Shown here: positions 25,801 to 64,000 of the stretch, one piece after another
Numbering within the stretch: the first letter of the stretch is position 1
Layout of the letters: each line of letters starts with the position of its first letter
Assembly: GCA_035582835.1 (NCBI GenBank)
Contig: JAYKAV010003356.1
Span: 1-64,000 of the forward strand
Direction: 5' to 3'
Origin: Phoebastria nigripes
Taxonomy: Eukaryota > Chordata > Aves > Procellariiformes > Diomedeidae
DNA length: 64,000 bases
The notes under the pieces: model-generated
Database searches by the model: none
What the model saw: only the letters and a program-made list of their open reading frames with translations
What the model was told of the DNA's origin: nothing
Translations under genes and position numbers: made by a program

Positions 25801-28800
25801 TTCAGTCAGTTCTAGCACACTGTTTAACCTAACATCCTATTTTGCTTACATAGGAACTTTATGGTTGGGTTTGGTTTATTTTTCCCCAGCACGTCCTAAA
25901 GGGAGATGCCAGAGAAGTCGAAAACAGAAGTGAAGTGGTCACAAAGTTGCTGTGGTGTCGCTGTTGTGAGCAGAAAGTCTGTCACTGATTCCCATTGCAC
26001 CAATGTCTGCTTTAAGTAAATCCACAGCAAGGCAAAACGCTGCTCTCCAGTTCAAATGATACAATGTAAAGGAAAGGAACCTTCAGTGGGGAAGGAGAGG
26101 ATGACGAAGTAACAGCAGCTTTCTACGTTTCTCAGTCTGCCGTCATTTTCTAGTGTTGAGAGCAATGATGTGACAGCCTATATACTAATAAAAAATATGC
26201 TGGCAGCTGACACTTACTGAAATATATTAATGTTTAACATTACAACTTGCAACAGGACTAGTGAGCTGGTGCAAACAATCATTCAGATGGGTAGTTTTCA
26301 TAGCTATTTCAGTGGTACACTTTTTTCCTAGTTTCAGTGGAAGATGAGTTTAAAAAGAAGCGCTGTTTTCTAGATAATCACTGGTGCTGCATCCTACAGC
26401 AACACCATGCATTTTATTTTTATTATTACCGTTTGTGGATCAGCTAGGGAATTGTGAAGCCATACCATGTTGCAGCACCATCATCCAGGCTCTCCAGGTC
26501 TGCTCCCAACCCAGCAGTGGCATGGCCTGGCCCTGTGCCCAGCCTGCCGCACCAACAGGGTGATCTTTATAACATGCTGAGGCCCTAGCTCGGATAGACC
26601 TGGACAAGTCTCTGGGCACAGCCCTGCAGGGCACGGCGTAAGTAGGCTTTCCACAGGAGCGTAGTCCCATGAACCCAAAGAACTGGCTCTCTCAAGGCAA
26701 AGCAGAGAAAAGAGACACAGATAAAGCATCACATTGTCCTGTAAGAGCAGTTAAGCGGCGAACCTGGGACCAGAACAGAAAGTTGCTGGATTAGGTTGGT
26801 TCATGCAGTCCCTCAGGCCATATTTTCTCTGTTAAGGTCAAAGTCAGAAAGAGCTTGACAGAACATGAAGATCCGCTCCTTGAGGTCCTGCTCTTATCAC
26901 CACCCCCAACTTGACACCTGGACACAGGACCCTCAACAAGTTGATGTTGGTATATGTTTAAAATGACGTGAAAGGGTTGCTTTAAACGACCAGGAAGAGA
27001 GATTTAATACCACTGGAGACTGGCAGAGTTAATGAGGTGGGGGAGCAATGATCCTTTTTTCCAATTAAAAAGAGAAAAAGAAGGAGAGAGACCAACCTTT
27101 GGAATTTCAACATGCGAGAGCAGATTGTTTGCAAGAGAGCCACGCTCAATCTCTGTGCCTAGCTGAAGGGAATTTGTGGTTTCATTTCATGCCCTTTTGG
27201 ACTGTTTTTCATGTCAAAATTACATATTTGCTATAATTTGTCTCTCTTCCAAGATTTACTGAAACAAAGGAAACATTTGAATGAGATTTGAGACAACTTC
27301 TTTCTCACCCGTCAGAAAGGTAATCCCCAACCTTCAGATAAATGCGGGCATGTGGTTTCCAGTATTCTCACTCCATATGTCTTCACAAACACCAAATAGA
27401 TCTAACGCAAGAGGACGGGTTTTTTCCCCATAGATCAAAAGGTTACAGTGATGGACCTTGCCCAGGATGATCCAGACTTTCATCCATATAATGCCTTCAT
27501 TTGCACTCCCTATAGAAATACAGACTTCCTGGCACAGAAATCAGGAGACAGGTTGAAGGCACCAACCCATTCCAGCACTTTCTGTCTCAGCCATATCAGC
27601 TGTAAAGTGGAACAAAAGCATAATGCCCAATTTAGGAATTGAGCTTTACAGGTGAACAACTGCAACATTTTGACTGCCGTAACTCTGAAATGAGGAAGAC
27701 ACTTCATGGTGGTGCTTTGTCCTGACTCTCATTCCTAAAGAAAAATGGTGTTTGATNCTTTGTGTCAGCTCTCTTCCTCCAATATTTTGGAGTAAACGCT
27801 ATAGAGTAAACACTATANTCTTAAATCTGCTGCTTACTTGTTACCCTGCTTGTGGGTTTGAAATCTGCCTTCATATGCTCGTGTTCATACCGGGTTTGGG
27901 GAAACATCAATGAAAGCAGAGGGAGCGGCTCCTGCAAAAGAGCAAAAAGGAAAGGCGGGCAGAGAAAGCCAGGTTTGCACCGCACCTCACCGCCAGCCCC
28001 AATTAAAGGAGAGTTTAATTTGTGTATATGCATTCACATGAGGAATTTTTGCCAGTAGAGCTGTTTCAGTCACAAACCACACCTCATGGCAATCTGACCC
28101 CTGCTTGTACAATAGGTCCAGCCCTTGCCTTACCCCAGAGGCGTTTCCTCTGCCGTAAAATGCAATATAGGGTAAAAACTTGAGGCACCAAGATCAAGCA
28201 GCCTTGACATAACCAAAGCCTCCTTATTTCGCATATGAGCCACTGGGTCTGGCACTGACATGAACAGGTCAGGCAGGGGAACGGCAACTGGACTGAGAGC
28301 TGCCAGGCCGGCTCCACCACTTGTTGGCTGGGAGTGCATCTCTCAACGCTTTTGCTTTTCTTGCTACATGGCTGGATAACTTCCCAGAGCAGGGAGACAG
28401 GGGAAAAAAAGAAAAAAAAAGAAAAAGTGCTTTACATGGGATTTTCCCATTGGAGAAGTATGTGGATGTGCAATTACTTCTTTCCAAGAAAGCAAATGTT
28501 GAGCTAGGCAAGATTTTCTTCAAAATCCCATTGACACACTGATGCAACATTTAGCATGTAATACAGAAAAGTCTGTATGACACACTGTGGTGTTTCTTTC
28601 TGCCATAAATGGACAGAAGTTATACATAATGCAAAGCCATAAATGCTGACAGACTTTTGCAAGAATGTTTACATTTATTTTTCATAGCCCCGAGAAATCG
28701 ATCTTTAAAGACATCCCNTAAGAGACTGCATTTGGCCCTGAAATACTGTCCTGAGAGACTGTGTTTCTCTCTTCCACCTTACACATTTTACAGAGGGTAT

Positions 28801-31800
28801 CAGCATATGGATTTGCACCTCAGCTGTGTCATGAGCAAAGAATTGCTATTGTTTTAATATGCTACACTGGGACATTTAAACATTGACATTGTCAGGTACT
28901 ACTTTACAATTCCCATTAGATTTGTAGTAAAGCACACATTTATGAAATAAAATATTGCTGTATTCATCCATAAAACTCTATGTTATAACAGTACCGAGCG
29001 TCTGGTTTTAATCAGAAGTCAGGAAATTCACAGTTCGAGCTGGAACTCCATCCTTTCCTAAACTCATTGTGTTTAACTTCTGCAACTCAGATGTGAACAG
29101 GTTCTACAAAAGTCTCATTGCCCTACTGAAAACTAAACACAACAGGCATACAGGTTTGGAGTTAGGTGACGTATCAGGGGCAATTCCACTTTTTGAGGCT
29201 TCCTGATGGAGCAACTTGAACAACAGTAGTAAAGCAGGACAACGAGACAACACAGAACGTCATTGCTAGTAGTTTACACAATGGTGTTAGTGTTGTGAAG
29301 CAGGCATGTTTGAACTCAACTTTCAAATCCAAGCTCTATCTGAAACTGGTTTGATAGATACTTTCTAAGATTCTGTTTAAATGAATTTAACNTTTCCTTT
29401 CTCTAAAACCACAATAGGGATTTTGCTGGTAAAATACAACCAGGATTGAGCATCAAAATAATTTTTTAGTGTAAATCTATTCTAAATCATTTTGTTCATA
29501 AGTGAAGCAAAAATCCATAGGAGCAAAGAAAAGAAATCAATGTAATGCACATAAACAAAGTGGCTGAATTTATGTTGGACAGACAGTTTTGAACGCAACA
29601 TTTAATAATTTTCAGTTGATCAGCTTTGCTAGTAAATAAATGGATTTTCATTTCTGGGGGTTTTGTGAGTGTTCTACTATATATTTAGCATTCATTTCAA
29701 TCTTTTTTTTTTTTTGAGGCTTTTCTCTGCTCCTACAGCTGAGGCATGCCCTCAGCTAGAAGTTTGATTAAAAATTAGACCCCAAAACCCTCCCCAAGAA
29801 AATAAATGGAGTTTCAAAGTATAGGCAGAAAGTTTAATGAATGCAAACACTCTTAAAATCTAAAAACAATTTGAGAGTTCTACAAAACCAGGGGCTCCAG
29901 TGGCATTTACCAGATACTTAAAGGGAAGCTTGACAGGTTCCTTTCAGCTATGATCCTATACATTCACATGACTCTTCTCTGAAGCTTAGCCAAACCCTTG
30001 TGATCTGCAAAGTTCTGCAAGAAAAAACCTTTCAGAAAGTCCTGAAGGAAAAAAAAATGCTGAAAGTCTCATACCCTGCAGGACTGGAGCTGTGACTGGA
30101 AATCTTGCATACATTTACCCGGCCTCTCAGGTTTCGCAACGCTGATTATATATGTTCAGCAAGAGGGACATGCTACCGCAAACTTACTATCACTTCTCTA
30201 TCCAGCAGCCAAGAAGAGAAATCATACGCTCACTATTATATTTACCTTTTAGAGTTTTAAAGAAAAATGTATCCTACAGCTCAGAGTACNGGTAGATGGA
30301 TGCCACTTTCATCTAACATCTGAAATGCTGAAGCAATTCACTGCTGTGTCCCTTTCACCTGATAGGGTGGAAGATGTTAAATTAAGTTATTTTATTAAGT
30401 TTCTGGGAATATCTGAAGTTCCTATTTGAGAAAGTGTCAATTGATATTGCTTCTTAGCCATGGTGGTGAAGACGACAAATGGTCTTCCTACATAAATCTG
30501 TGTGTTCCAATAGGGCTAGGTGGTCACTCAGCAAGATAGACAGTATATGGTAAGTAGATACAGTTCAGATAGGTAATCTACAAAAGGGTATGGATATTTG
30601 ATCTACATTTTCTATTAGCTTGAGTGCGACAGTAGGCACATGTGTAAAGCACAAGCCAGTGTGAGGAAAGGTTGCAGAGTGGCTCGATCACTGCCCTGCC
30701 CAGAGCTACTGAACCCCACAAAGGTAGCACAGACTGCATTCATCCACAGGCTGGGGCAATAATGACACTCTGTATCCTTGGAAAGAGCTTAGTTCCTCTG
30801 AACAATGCATTCAGCTTTGTGATATTTCTCAGATATATCCATTGTCTATTAGTACAATAACATAATCTGTTCTACTAAATCCTTAAACTAATTCACTATG
30901 TGCTAACGTAGAGACAGAAACACACAAACATGCATACAAAAGAACCACAAAACATTGCACCAGAAATGGTAGTTTCACACATGGAAATAATCGAAGAGGA
31001 GGTCTATAAATAAGAGCTTACATTAATTTATGTCATTTGAGAGATGATCTAGATTTGCCTTCAGGAAGGTCTGTTCTGATGAACCATTGCTTCTAACCAC
31101 TGTTTCTCCATTCCCTCTCCCTCTTCTAGATCATTTGCAACACAATTAAACTCTGTATTTCGTTCTTATTTTTATATTGAGGAGATTTGAAACCTGACAG
31201 CCATTGTCATTTAAGATTTTTCCCTTCCTTCTGGGCATTTGTTTGGCTTTCATGTTTTTGAAGAAGCAGATTGTGGATGCTTGTTATCTATGCACAGCAT
31301 GCAGGGTAAATGTGAATGCTTAGTAGCATACTAAATATGACCCTTTGATTTTGCAGATGGGAAGCAGAGGGATACTACCTGGGTTAAAAAGCCATCTAAA
31401 CATAAGGCTGAATGACCTGTAATAGAACAATGGATGGTGAAAAAAAGTATCAAAAACCAAACCAGAAGAAAAAATACACATTAAACTGGAAAAAGGTGAA
31501 ACGTGAAATCTATCCCTTTTCTATAAACACATGTGGAAAGAATAACACCTAGCCTTTTTATTCTTGGCTTCTTTTCCCCCCCCTTTACATTCCAAGAGAA
31601 GATCTGCCAACTTTTGGCCGTATCCGTTTCTCTTCTGTTGTTTGCCAGTATTAGTGCACTCTAGCACACATTCTTTCCTAAGACTTCAAAACGTGTCATT
31701 TGTTAGGTCTAACTGTTTGAAGAACCCAGCCACCCTTCCCTCCTTTGCTCATAGCAAGCTGGGTGGTATACAGCACATTCACATACCCCAGCTTACACAC

Positions 31801-34800
31801 TACGGGTTTGGTTGAAATCTTTAATTGAAGAGACTCTTGAACCAGACTTCACACTGCATGCCTTGTGTTATTGTAGATCAGAAGACCTCGCACCGATACA
31901 TTCAAATGCTTCTAATGCTCCCTTCATCCTAAAATATACACTGAGGCAGACATACCTGTGTTTTGCTTATTGAAGCCTCCTGATGCAGAGCTTCAGTACT
32001 TCTGTTCTGTAAAGCATTTCTTAGATCTGGATCTGCTTATCATTACACATATAAACAGAGGGTGAATTTACCTCNACACAACAGGTTTGCACAATTTAAC
32101 TGTTTTAGGATTTAAGTTGGAGTCTATGGTGAGCAGGCTCTAGACAAAGGGACGAGTTTTACCCAGAAAGATTAGTTATCACTCAAAAATAAAATGATGA
32201 GTGAGTTAGGGTGTACAGTACCCACTCTTTGCATATAATAATGTGAGAATGGGGTTAGATTCAGATCTGGTGTAAAATGAGTCAACACTAACAACTGTGC
32301 TAAAACTGCGTCCACTTCAAACAGATCTTAATCTGTCTCTGGAGCAGCAAGAAACTCAAATCTCAATCAGCTTGATTCCAAGTCTGATGATTTTAATGTT
32401 AGCTTTGTTTATAAGAATAGCCCTTCTGTGGGAATTTCTTTCAAAGATCAAAAAACACACCACATGAGAGTTATTACAATATAGGTAAGAATTCCCATGT
32501 CCTTCTCTTGCCCTCATTCTTTCCATCTCTTTTTTTCTTCAGGTGGGGAGGAAGCTTGCGAGGACCTGCTGAGTTATTTGCCTGATGCCACCCCATGAGT
32601 AGTGGAGTGAGGAACAGAACCAAGTGCTCCTGATTGCTCACTACAACTCTATAATGTAGCAGCATCCTCAGCCACAAAGCTCTGAATTTGCATTTTAAGG
32701 GAATGTTATATGGGATGCAGAAGAAGTATAGGGAACCACTGGCTGGCTGAAGACTTCAGGTTTGGTTTATTATTACATCCAGCCACAAGGTACATCAGAT
32801 CCAGATCCAACTGCCTCAACATTTGGTAGTGTTCAGCTCTGGGGTCATGGTTCACTCGCTATTATGAAAATGGGCTCATAGTGTGTTTTGATGTACTCTC
32901 TTCCTACAGTTGATACGCATTATTAGGTATGGAGAAAGGAGAAAAGAGCTATTATGATTACAACATATAATAAGCAGTAGAGGGTGCCTTGTTATATATC
33001 TCAGTCACCTGGAGGTGGTGTTTAGCACATTTCTGGGTTTAGGCAAACAAAATTGTCTTAGAGGTCAAAAATCATTGTATAATGGTTAAGGATACTGACA
33101 AAGCCAAAAAATGGAGAGTTAATACCATGTTTAGGCTCTCATTTAGGAGATTTTGTGGAGAAGAGTGTTACTTAAAACTAACTGCTGTTGACCATTGGAG
33201 AAATGAGGAAAGATACTATAATCTTATGCAATCCCAGTTTTGGTCTGTTCCCTTGACCTGGATTAACCTTTTTCCTTTTATCTGTATTTTAATTCCAAAC
33301 ACATCGCTTGAATGCGACTGTATCCAGGTCTCTGCTAAAACCTTTAATGAGCAACACTTAGGTCAGCGGAAATACGTTTGAACTCTATTATTATTTCATA
33401 CAAATACTGTAGGGATCCTTGAATCACCCATAATTATTAGTGATTTTGGTCTCCAGTGAGATGTTCAGCATCTGGCTGTATTTAGTTTATCAATTTCTTT
33501 TTCAAATGGTTACCTTTCAAGAGCCATTTAAAATACATGTTTCTTCTTAACTCTTACCATTTACAGGCACACACACTGCACAAAGGCTGCACAAACTTCT
33601 TTTGCAAATAAGAAATAAACAGCAAAATGGCCATTAAAATCTTAGTCTAAATATTTCTATTTCTATTTCTTGAGTAAAAAAAGGATAAATTTATATATAG
33701 CACACTTTCACTACTCTTATATAATGACTAACTACTGTTAATAGACGAATGAAATATCAACTGTGCATTCTCTCCATTTATTACAGTACACTCAAATGTA
33801 TTGTTTTGTGCAATCAATATTAACAAAGATCATGTCCATTAAAATGTGCACACTGTTCTGTAGGATGAATACAGCACATAAAACTTGTTGGTTTTAATCA
33901 ATAAAACGCCCAGAGCTGCACAAGAATTGCTGGGTCATGAAACTATGAAGCTATTAAACTGGGTTTTTTTTTAATAAATCTCTTTTTTATATGGGCATGA
34001 GTAACTAATTCTTTTATAAATTATTAAGTATTCTTTTCATTGTTTGCATCATATTAATACCTAGGGGACTTGTTAATGGACCAGGACTCCAGCTGCTCTG
34101 TTTCCAGTAGCTGCTCACATGAAAGTGAGAAATTCCCTTACATGATATCTTTGACTTACTTTTAAAACCATTCCAAATTGGTTTGGATAAAGGCCATGTG
34201 GGTAAGAAAGACCAATATTGCTACATGGATTGAAAACTGGCTGGCAGACAGNATCCCATAACCCATAATGAGCATATGGTGAGGGTCAGACTGATAGGGG
34301 CAGATTAGGGGTAACATGGACAAGACTATCTGTGAACTGAAGCTCCTGGAAGGCATGTGGTATAAAGCTGGATGCTTGGAAAGGTAACAGTGTCATGCAG
34401 CAGTGGGTGTGAGCAAAAACAAGGGTCTAGGACTCAGATGTTCTTAAAATTAATCTTGGAGACATATCCTAACTTCTTACCTGGAAAAAAGGCAGCTGCC
34501 AGACTACAGGGTCTTGATCTATGAAGTGTAGAAATTCCTTCTAGGCTTTGGTTTAGCTTCTGCTTGTATCTGATAGAACGGAAGAGTCAGAACCATCCCC
34601 TCCAAAAAGAAAGTAGGCGGGGAGAAGACATTTTGGCTGTAACACCTAGGCTTGAGGAGGAAGATGTGATGGTGGCCAGGGTCCCAATACAAAAGGGCTA
34701 CTGCATCTTTACAGATGATTATTGCAGCAGTTGCCTCAAAAGTCAAGTTCCAAAGCCTTGAAATTGCAGGATATTGAGGGCCTCTAACGCTGGTTAGAAG

Positions 34801-37540
34801 GGACTAAGGCTTTTCACTGGTCTGAATCTAGTCCACCTCAGTACTGAGGAGTGCCTGAAAGTTAATCCCATGATGAATGGTCTTCACAAAGTTGGCTGTT
34901 CCTGGTCCACATCAAAACTGGCATTAAACAGCAGTCTCAATAAAAGATCAGAGGAACGTGAGCCAACTTAGGCTATCACCCTTGCAGATTGTGTTTGGGG
35001 TGCATTCCTGGGGCTCTGGGGGAGGCTTCTAATGCCACTAACATCTTTCCTTTTCACATGCACAGAGATAAAGATGGCAAGTTATCAGGGAGCGAAGCAA
35101 TAACACCAAGTGTGTCCTGAAGACTAACTGAACAGCGTAGGCATCACCCTGAAATAACATGAGATAAAATGACTCCCCATAAGACAAAAACACAATATAT
35201 GTTAACAAGGCAGACGCTTCNCCTAATCCCATTCTGACTAATTTTTTACTTTTTTCCTAGAATTTTTTTTAGAAATATTTTCATCGTGAAAGAGATTACC
35301 AGGATGGAAAATTTTTGCCTGAACAGATAGACTTCTGCAAAGCTGCAAGTGACTGCAAAAGGGACTTAAAATAAGATGTGTCATGCATTCCTATGACTAG
35401 GAACTATTGCATTGCCTATGTTCATTGTGAATGAGCATGAATCATTCCTCACTTGTTTACAATGAAAATATGGCTTTAGAGAATTGAAATGTCAATTTCA
35501 ATAAAGTCAGGATTTACTAAAATAAACAAACTCATTTTCTCCCTTGCTTTTTAGAATCACCCAATAGTTTTCTCACTTTGGACTTGTCAAGGTTTTTCCC
35601 CCTATGTTTCTGAATTCCTCTTTTACAGCTTAATATAACACGTTAATTTCATTTTTAAAAGTCAGAGTATACCAGTAGGATTTGAGGTCAATACTAAGTT
35701 AGCTACATACCCAGAAAATCTAATAATTTTAAAANTTTTGGGGTTTTTTTTACATATCTGAAAAAATTTTAGCCAAAAAAACTGAGGATCCTCCAGGATT
35801 CAACCATTTGACTTCAACTGATCTGCATGTAAAACCTGAGAATAACATCTTGGAGACCAGTTTGAAAACATATTGTGAAGCCATGGCTAATATTTCTCGA
35901 GAAACAAGCAGCAACATTCATAACAGAGCCATTTAAATGTGCAAAAAGGAGTATATGGCTTCTACTGGTTTATGGGAATGTATAACTAAAATAATAAATA
36001 AAAACTTACTGTATTCAAGCTGGGATCTGCCTGTGAGCTGCAGAAGATAATCCTCAATAGTACAGATTCTCTGAGCAGTGAAAGAAAAACCCATGATATC
36101 TGCACATGCTGCATCAACACATTACACACTGCAGCTGTATGAAACCAATGGAGCTATCAACAAATATGACATGGGTTAACTGAAACCAGAATTTTTCATT
36201 CTCTTCTTTTAAAACAAGAGGGACACCAGAGATCTTTTTAAATTTTATTTTATAAATCAATAGCTTTATAAACATACAAATAAACCAAATATATTATATT
36301 TGTGTTGAAATATCATCTCAAGGTTTTACACTAAAGATTATTTTGAGTTTAGAGCTGAGTTTAGGAAATGTTTAAAACTCAAAGCACCCTAATTACAAAA
36401 ACACATCAGGTCAATTTTCCTATCTTATTCTGTAAAGAACACTATCAAATTTAAAATTAGATCCTTAGACTGAAGGAAAGCAAAGTAAACAAAACATGGG
36501 GTAGAATATGAAACTAATTTGTAAGGAGTCTGAAACACCTTTGTTTAGACAAGATTCAAAGTTACAAATCTTTATTTCCTTTGAGCAGGGAAACTTCCAA
36601 CTAAATGTTGGCTGTCATTCAACACAACACTTTGATTTTAAGCACACAAACATATTTCACCAGAGACAATCAAATTCCAGGGATCAAAGTCATTTTACTG
36701 TCTAGCTCTCATGGAAATAAAATGCTTTACTGAATCAGGGCCTTTATAGCTGGATGCTCTTCCCATTAAAATACACAAGATCAATGATGAACTGTGAAAG
36801 ACCAGGGAATCCAAACTAGATGCTTTTAACAATGTTAATGAAATTAAACTATACTGAACTTAAAATAAAATCTACCAAATAGTAATGGTTCAACCCAGTG
36901 GTTGCCCTCTCCTGAACATGGTTTAGTATGCCAACTCTCCTCAACACTTCTCTTTCCATGGAAGCACCCTTGTTGCCATTCACACAAGAGAATGCGTCTC
37001 TGTTGCTACTGGTTCCAACTAACCTCTGGAAATGCCTATTTTACAAGTTTATTCTGAATTCAGAACTGATGTGATTAGAAAACAGACTCAGCAATCCAAA
37101 ACCACTAGCAAAAATCACTTTAGAAGGTAAACAAGTAAGTGACAACTCTCTGCACAACAGAGCGTTATATTTATTGTAATTCAGACCTTGGGTTCAATGT
37201 TCTTCCTGTTTACACCAACATAAATCAGAACTGAGTCCGCAAAGTTACTCAAGTGTGTAACTGTTTTGGACAAGAGGTAAGAGCCTTTCAATACTCTTTC
37301 CCATCATTGGCCTGCAGACCTGGTAACCTAATAGCAACATCCCATACCTTCCCGGCAGGATTCTAAAAAACCAAAAAGCAGGATGGTAAGCACACAAATT
37401 AATAACATTTGCCACTATTGTCCAGCTAATGAATTACAGGGAACACTAGTGATGGGCACTGTAGCAGAGTTTAAAGAAGGTGTCCAGTAGTGAGAGTAGT
37501 AGGCTTCAAAGAGGACTGAGAGATCCCCTACAATTAAAAC
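13843..37540. other. Long intergenic stretch, no recognised gene
   Basis: About 24 kb of mostly AT-rich DNA, with a more GC-rich patch near 22.4-23.1 kb. The frames in that patch (up to about 146 codons) have no recognisable domain and contain Ns. No recognisable exon, tRNA or further intact transposon was seen. A C/T-only stretch lies at 25664-25694 (one G). A 14-bp direct repeat, GCTCTGCTCCATTA, occurs at 22077-22090 and 22097-22110. Regulatory elements for EGF or its neighbour may be present but need cross-species alignment to see. Confidence 0.55.
25664..25694. repeat. Pyrimidine-rich (CCCT/CCTT) tract
   Basis: A C/T run built from CCTCCCT-like units, broken by a single G at 25689. It is a simple repeat with no gene attached. 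Confidence 0.8.
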
Positions 37541-37676
37541 TTTATTAGTAGTATAGCTGATTTCCAGATATCTTCCAAAACCTGAAAACAGCCTTAGGGA
37601 GTCAAGACCAGTGGTGAAAATCACTTGAGATGATAAACAACTAAGCTACAACTCTGTATACAACAGAGCTTTATAA
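37078..37676. repeat. Diverged direct-repeat pair about 505 bp apart
   Basis: About 95 bp at 37078-37171 resembles 37583-37676 in the same orientation. Shared blocks include AAAACAG, AAAATCACTT, GATAAACAA/GGTAAACAA, ACAACTCT and ACAACAGAGC-TTATA. I judge identity at roughly 70 percent by eye. It may be an old tandem duplication or two copies of an unidentified ancient repeat. It lies in or just beyond the probable EGF 3' UTR. Confidence 0.6.
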
Positions 37677-38749
37677 GTGAGTTAGTTCTTAGTAAATAAC
37701 TGGAAGGGAACTGTAGCTGTTAGAAAGCCAGTTACAAGAAAAATTGGTGTTGTTTTCCAATTGATCCCATGGATTTTATCAGGCAGCACAAATCAGTTAT
37801 GTGGAAGTCAGTCCAAACTGAGGTGGTTTTTTGTTTGTCCCACTCCTCCTGTTCTTTTAGAGCAGCAACTGGCTGGACTTCTTTCCCCACACTGAGTCCT
37901 ATATAATGGACCAGATTTTGCTGCCAGCCACGCTTCTGTGAAGCAAGGACAGCTCCAGCACATGCTTCCTCGCAGGGCTGAAAGCAGACTCAGGCCCACT
38001 GCCTCAGTCCAGAAACAATCCTGTAATGCTCCGAAGGACCAGTGTATACTGGAAAATTTAATGGAAGAATCACCTTTCCCCTCAAATGTTACCTCTCANT
38101 TAATAGACATGACCATCATTAATACCATATGCTTATATACAATCCTCCAGCCCACCAAACCTGAGAAATGCAAGACCCCATTTGACGCTCACTTACAGAA
38201 GCAGATACAAGAATATCTCTGGTGAAGTCCAAGAAGTTACACTGGCCTGACAGCAGTGCTGGGGAGAGGCTTAAAGTGTCCATGAACAATATTTTAATAA
38301 AAAGATTCCGTTTTAACTCATTTTCCATTCCAGTTTCTCTGCAGTTGTGCTTGTGGGCCATGTTCTAGGCAGTTTTATGGACTCTGTCTGTGTAGGTGTA
38401 AAGACCACTACTTGCAATAAACTCCGTTAGAAAATACTTATCTCTGACAAATCACCCACTAGTCTGTTTTCCCCTCAGTGTCCTTTTAGCAGGCAGTTAT
38501 GAAGTTAGCAGCGGTGACCCTTAAAGTGATACTTATAGAGTACTCATTGCTAATACATTGCTCACAGTAATTCTTCCAAGCAGAGATGACAGGGAAGGAG
38601 TGGCAAGGACTTCTCTGTTCTGTTTTGATCTGTGTTTTTTTCTAAANCAGATTTTCACGAAAAAATGAGGGTTGCTTCAGTGTTTCATGACTTCCCATTC
38701 TCTACTGACTTCATCCTTCCTCCTTTTCCCACTCAAACACAGGCTGCTT
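37541..38749 (-). other. EGF: Probable EGF 3' untranslated region (end uncertain)
   Basis: Downstream of the EGF stop, candidate polyadenylation hexamers on the minus strand are ATTAAA at 38293-38298 and 38057-38062, then AATAAA at 37541-37546 and 37170-37175. I cannot tell which is used, so the left limit is a guess set at the first canonical AATAAA. No competing reading frame is supported here. Confidence 0.35.

Positions 38750-64000
<25,251 letters not shown>

Overview
The window looks like bird nuclear DNA. Three things support this: a CR1 LINE ending in the ATTCTATG-type 3' repeats typical of avian CR1, two LTRs of an env-less ERVL-like family, and most of a vertebrate gene with short exons and standard GT-AG introns. 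Dozens of isolated N bases are scattered throughout, including inside exons and transposons, which suggests a draft assembly with low-confidence bases.

The main gene is EGF (pro-epidermal growth factor), on the minus strand. Twelve coding exons lie between 63759 and 38750. By alignment with the mammalian protein as I remember it, they match the last 12 of the 24 human exons. Spliced at the sites given here they form one open frame of 599 residues with no stop. In order they encode the end of the second YWTD (LDL-receptor class B) propeller, EGF-like domains 6 to 9, a spacer and the mature EGF module split over two exons, the transmembrane helix, and a cytoplasmic tail of about 140 residues over four exons. 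The signal peptide, first propeller and early EGF repeats lie beyond the right edge.

Layout: 1-1588 is the 3' end of an ERVL-like provirus (broken integrase plus 3' LTR). 1589-13242 is non-coding DNA with microsatellites and a 21-bp minisatellite. 13243-13837 is a solo LTR of the same broad family with a 5-bp target duplication. 13843 to about 37.5 kb is further intergenic DNA in which I recognise no exon. About 37.5-38.75 kb probably holds the EGF 3' UTR. 38750-63759 is EGF, with a 5'-truncated CR1 inserted antisense in the intron between the EGF-like 9 exon and the first mature-EGF exon. 63760-64000 is intron.

I see no bacterial-type system, CRISPR array, tRNA or rRNA. The most informative observations concern EGF itself. 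The fifth cysteine of EGF-like domain 9 is replaced by tyrosine. The arginines that bound mature EGF in mammals are absent on both sides. The cytoplasmic tail is recognisably conserved. Two closely spaced acceptor AGs precede the last exon, only one of which keeps that tail in frame. I found no convincing undescribed system.
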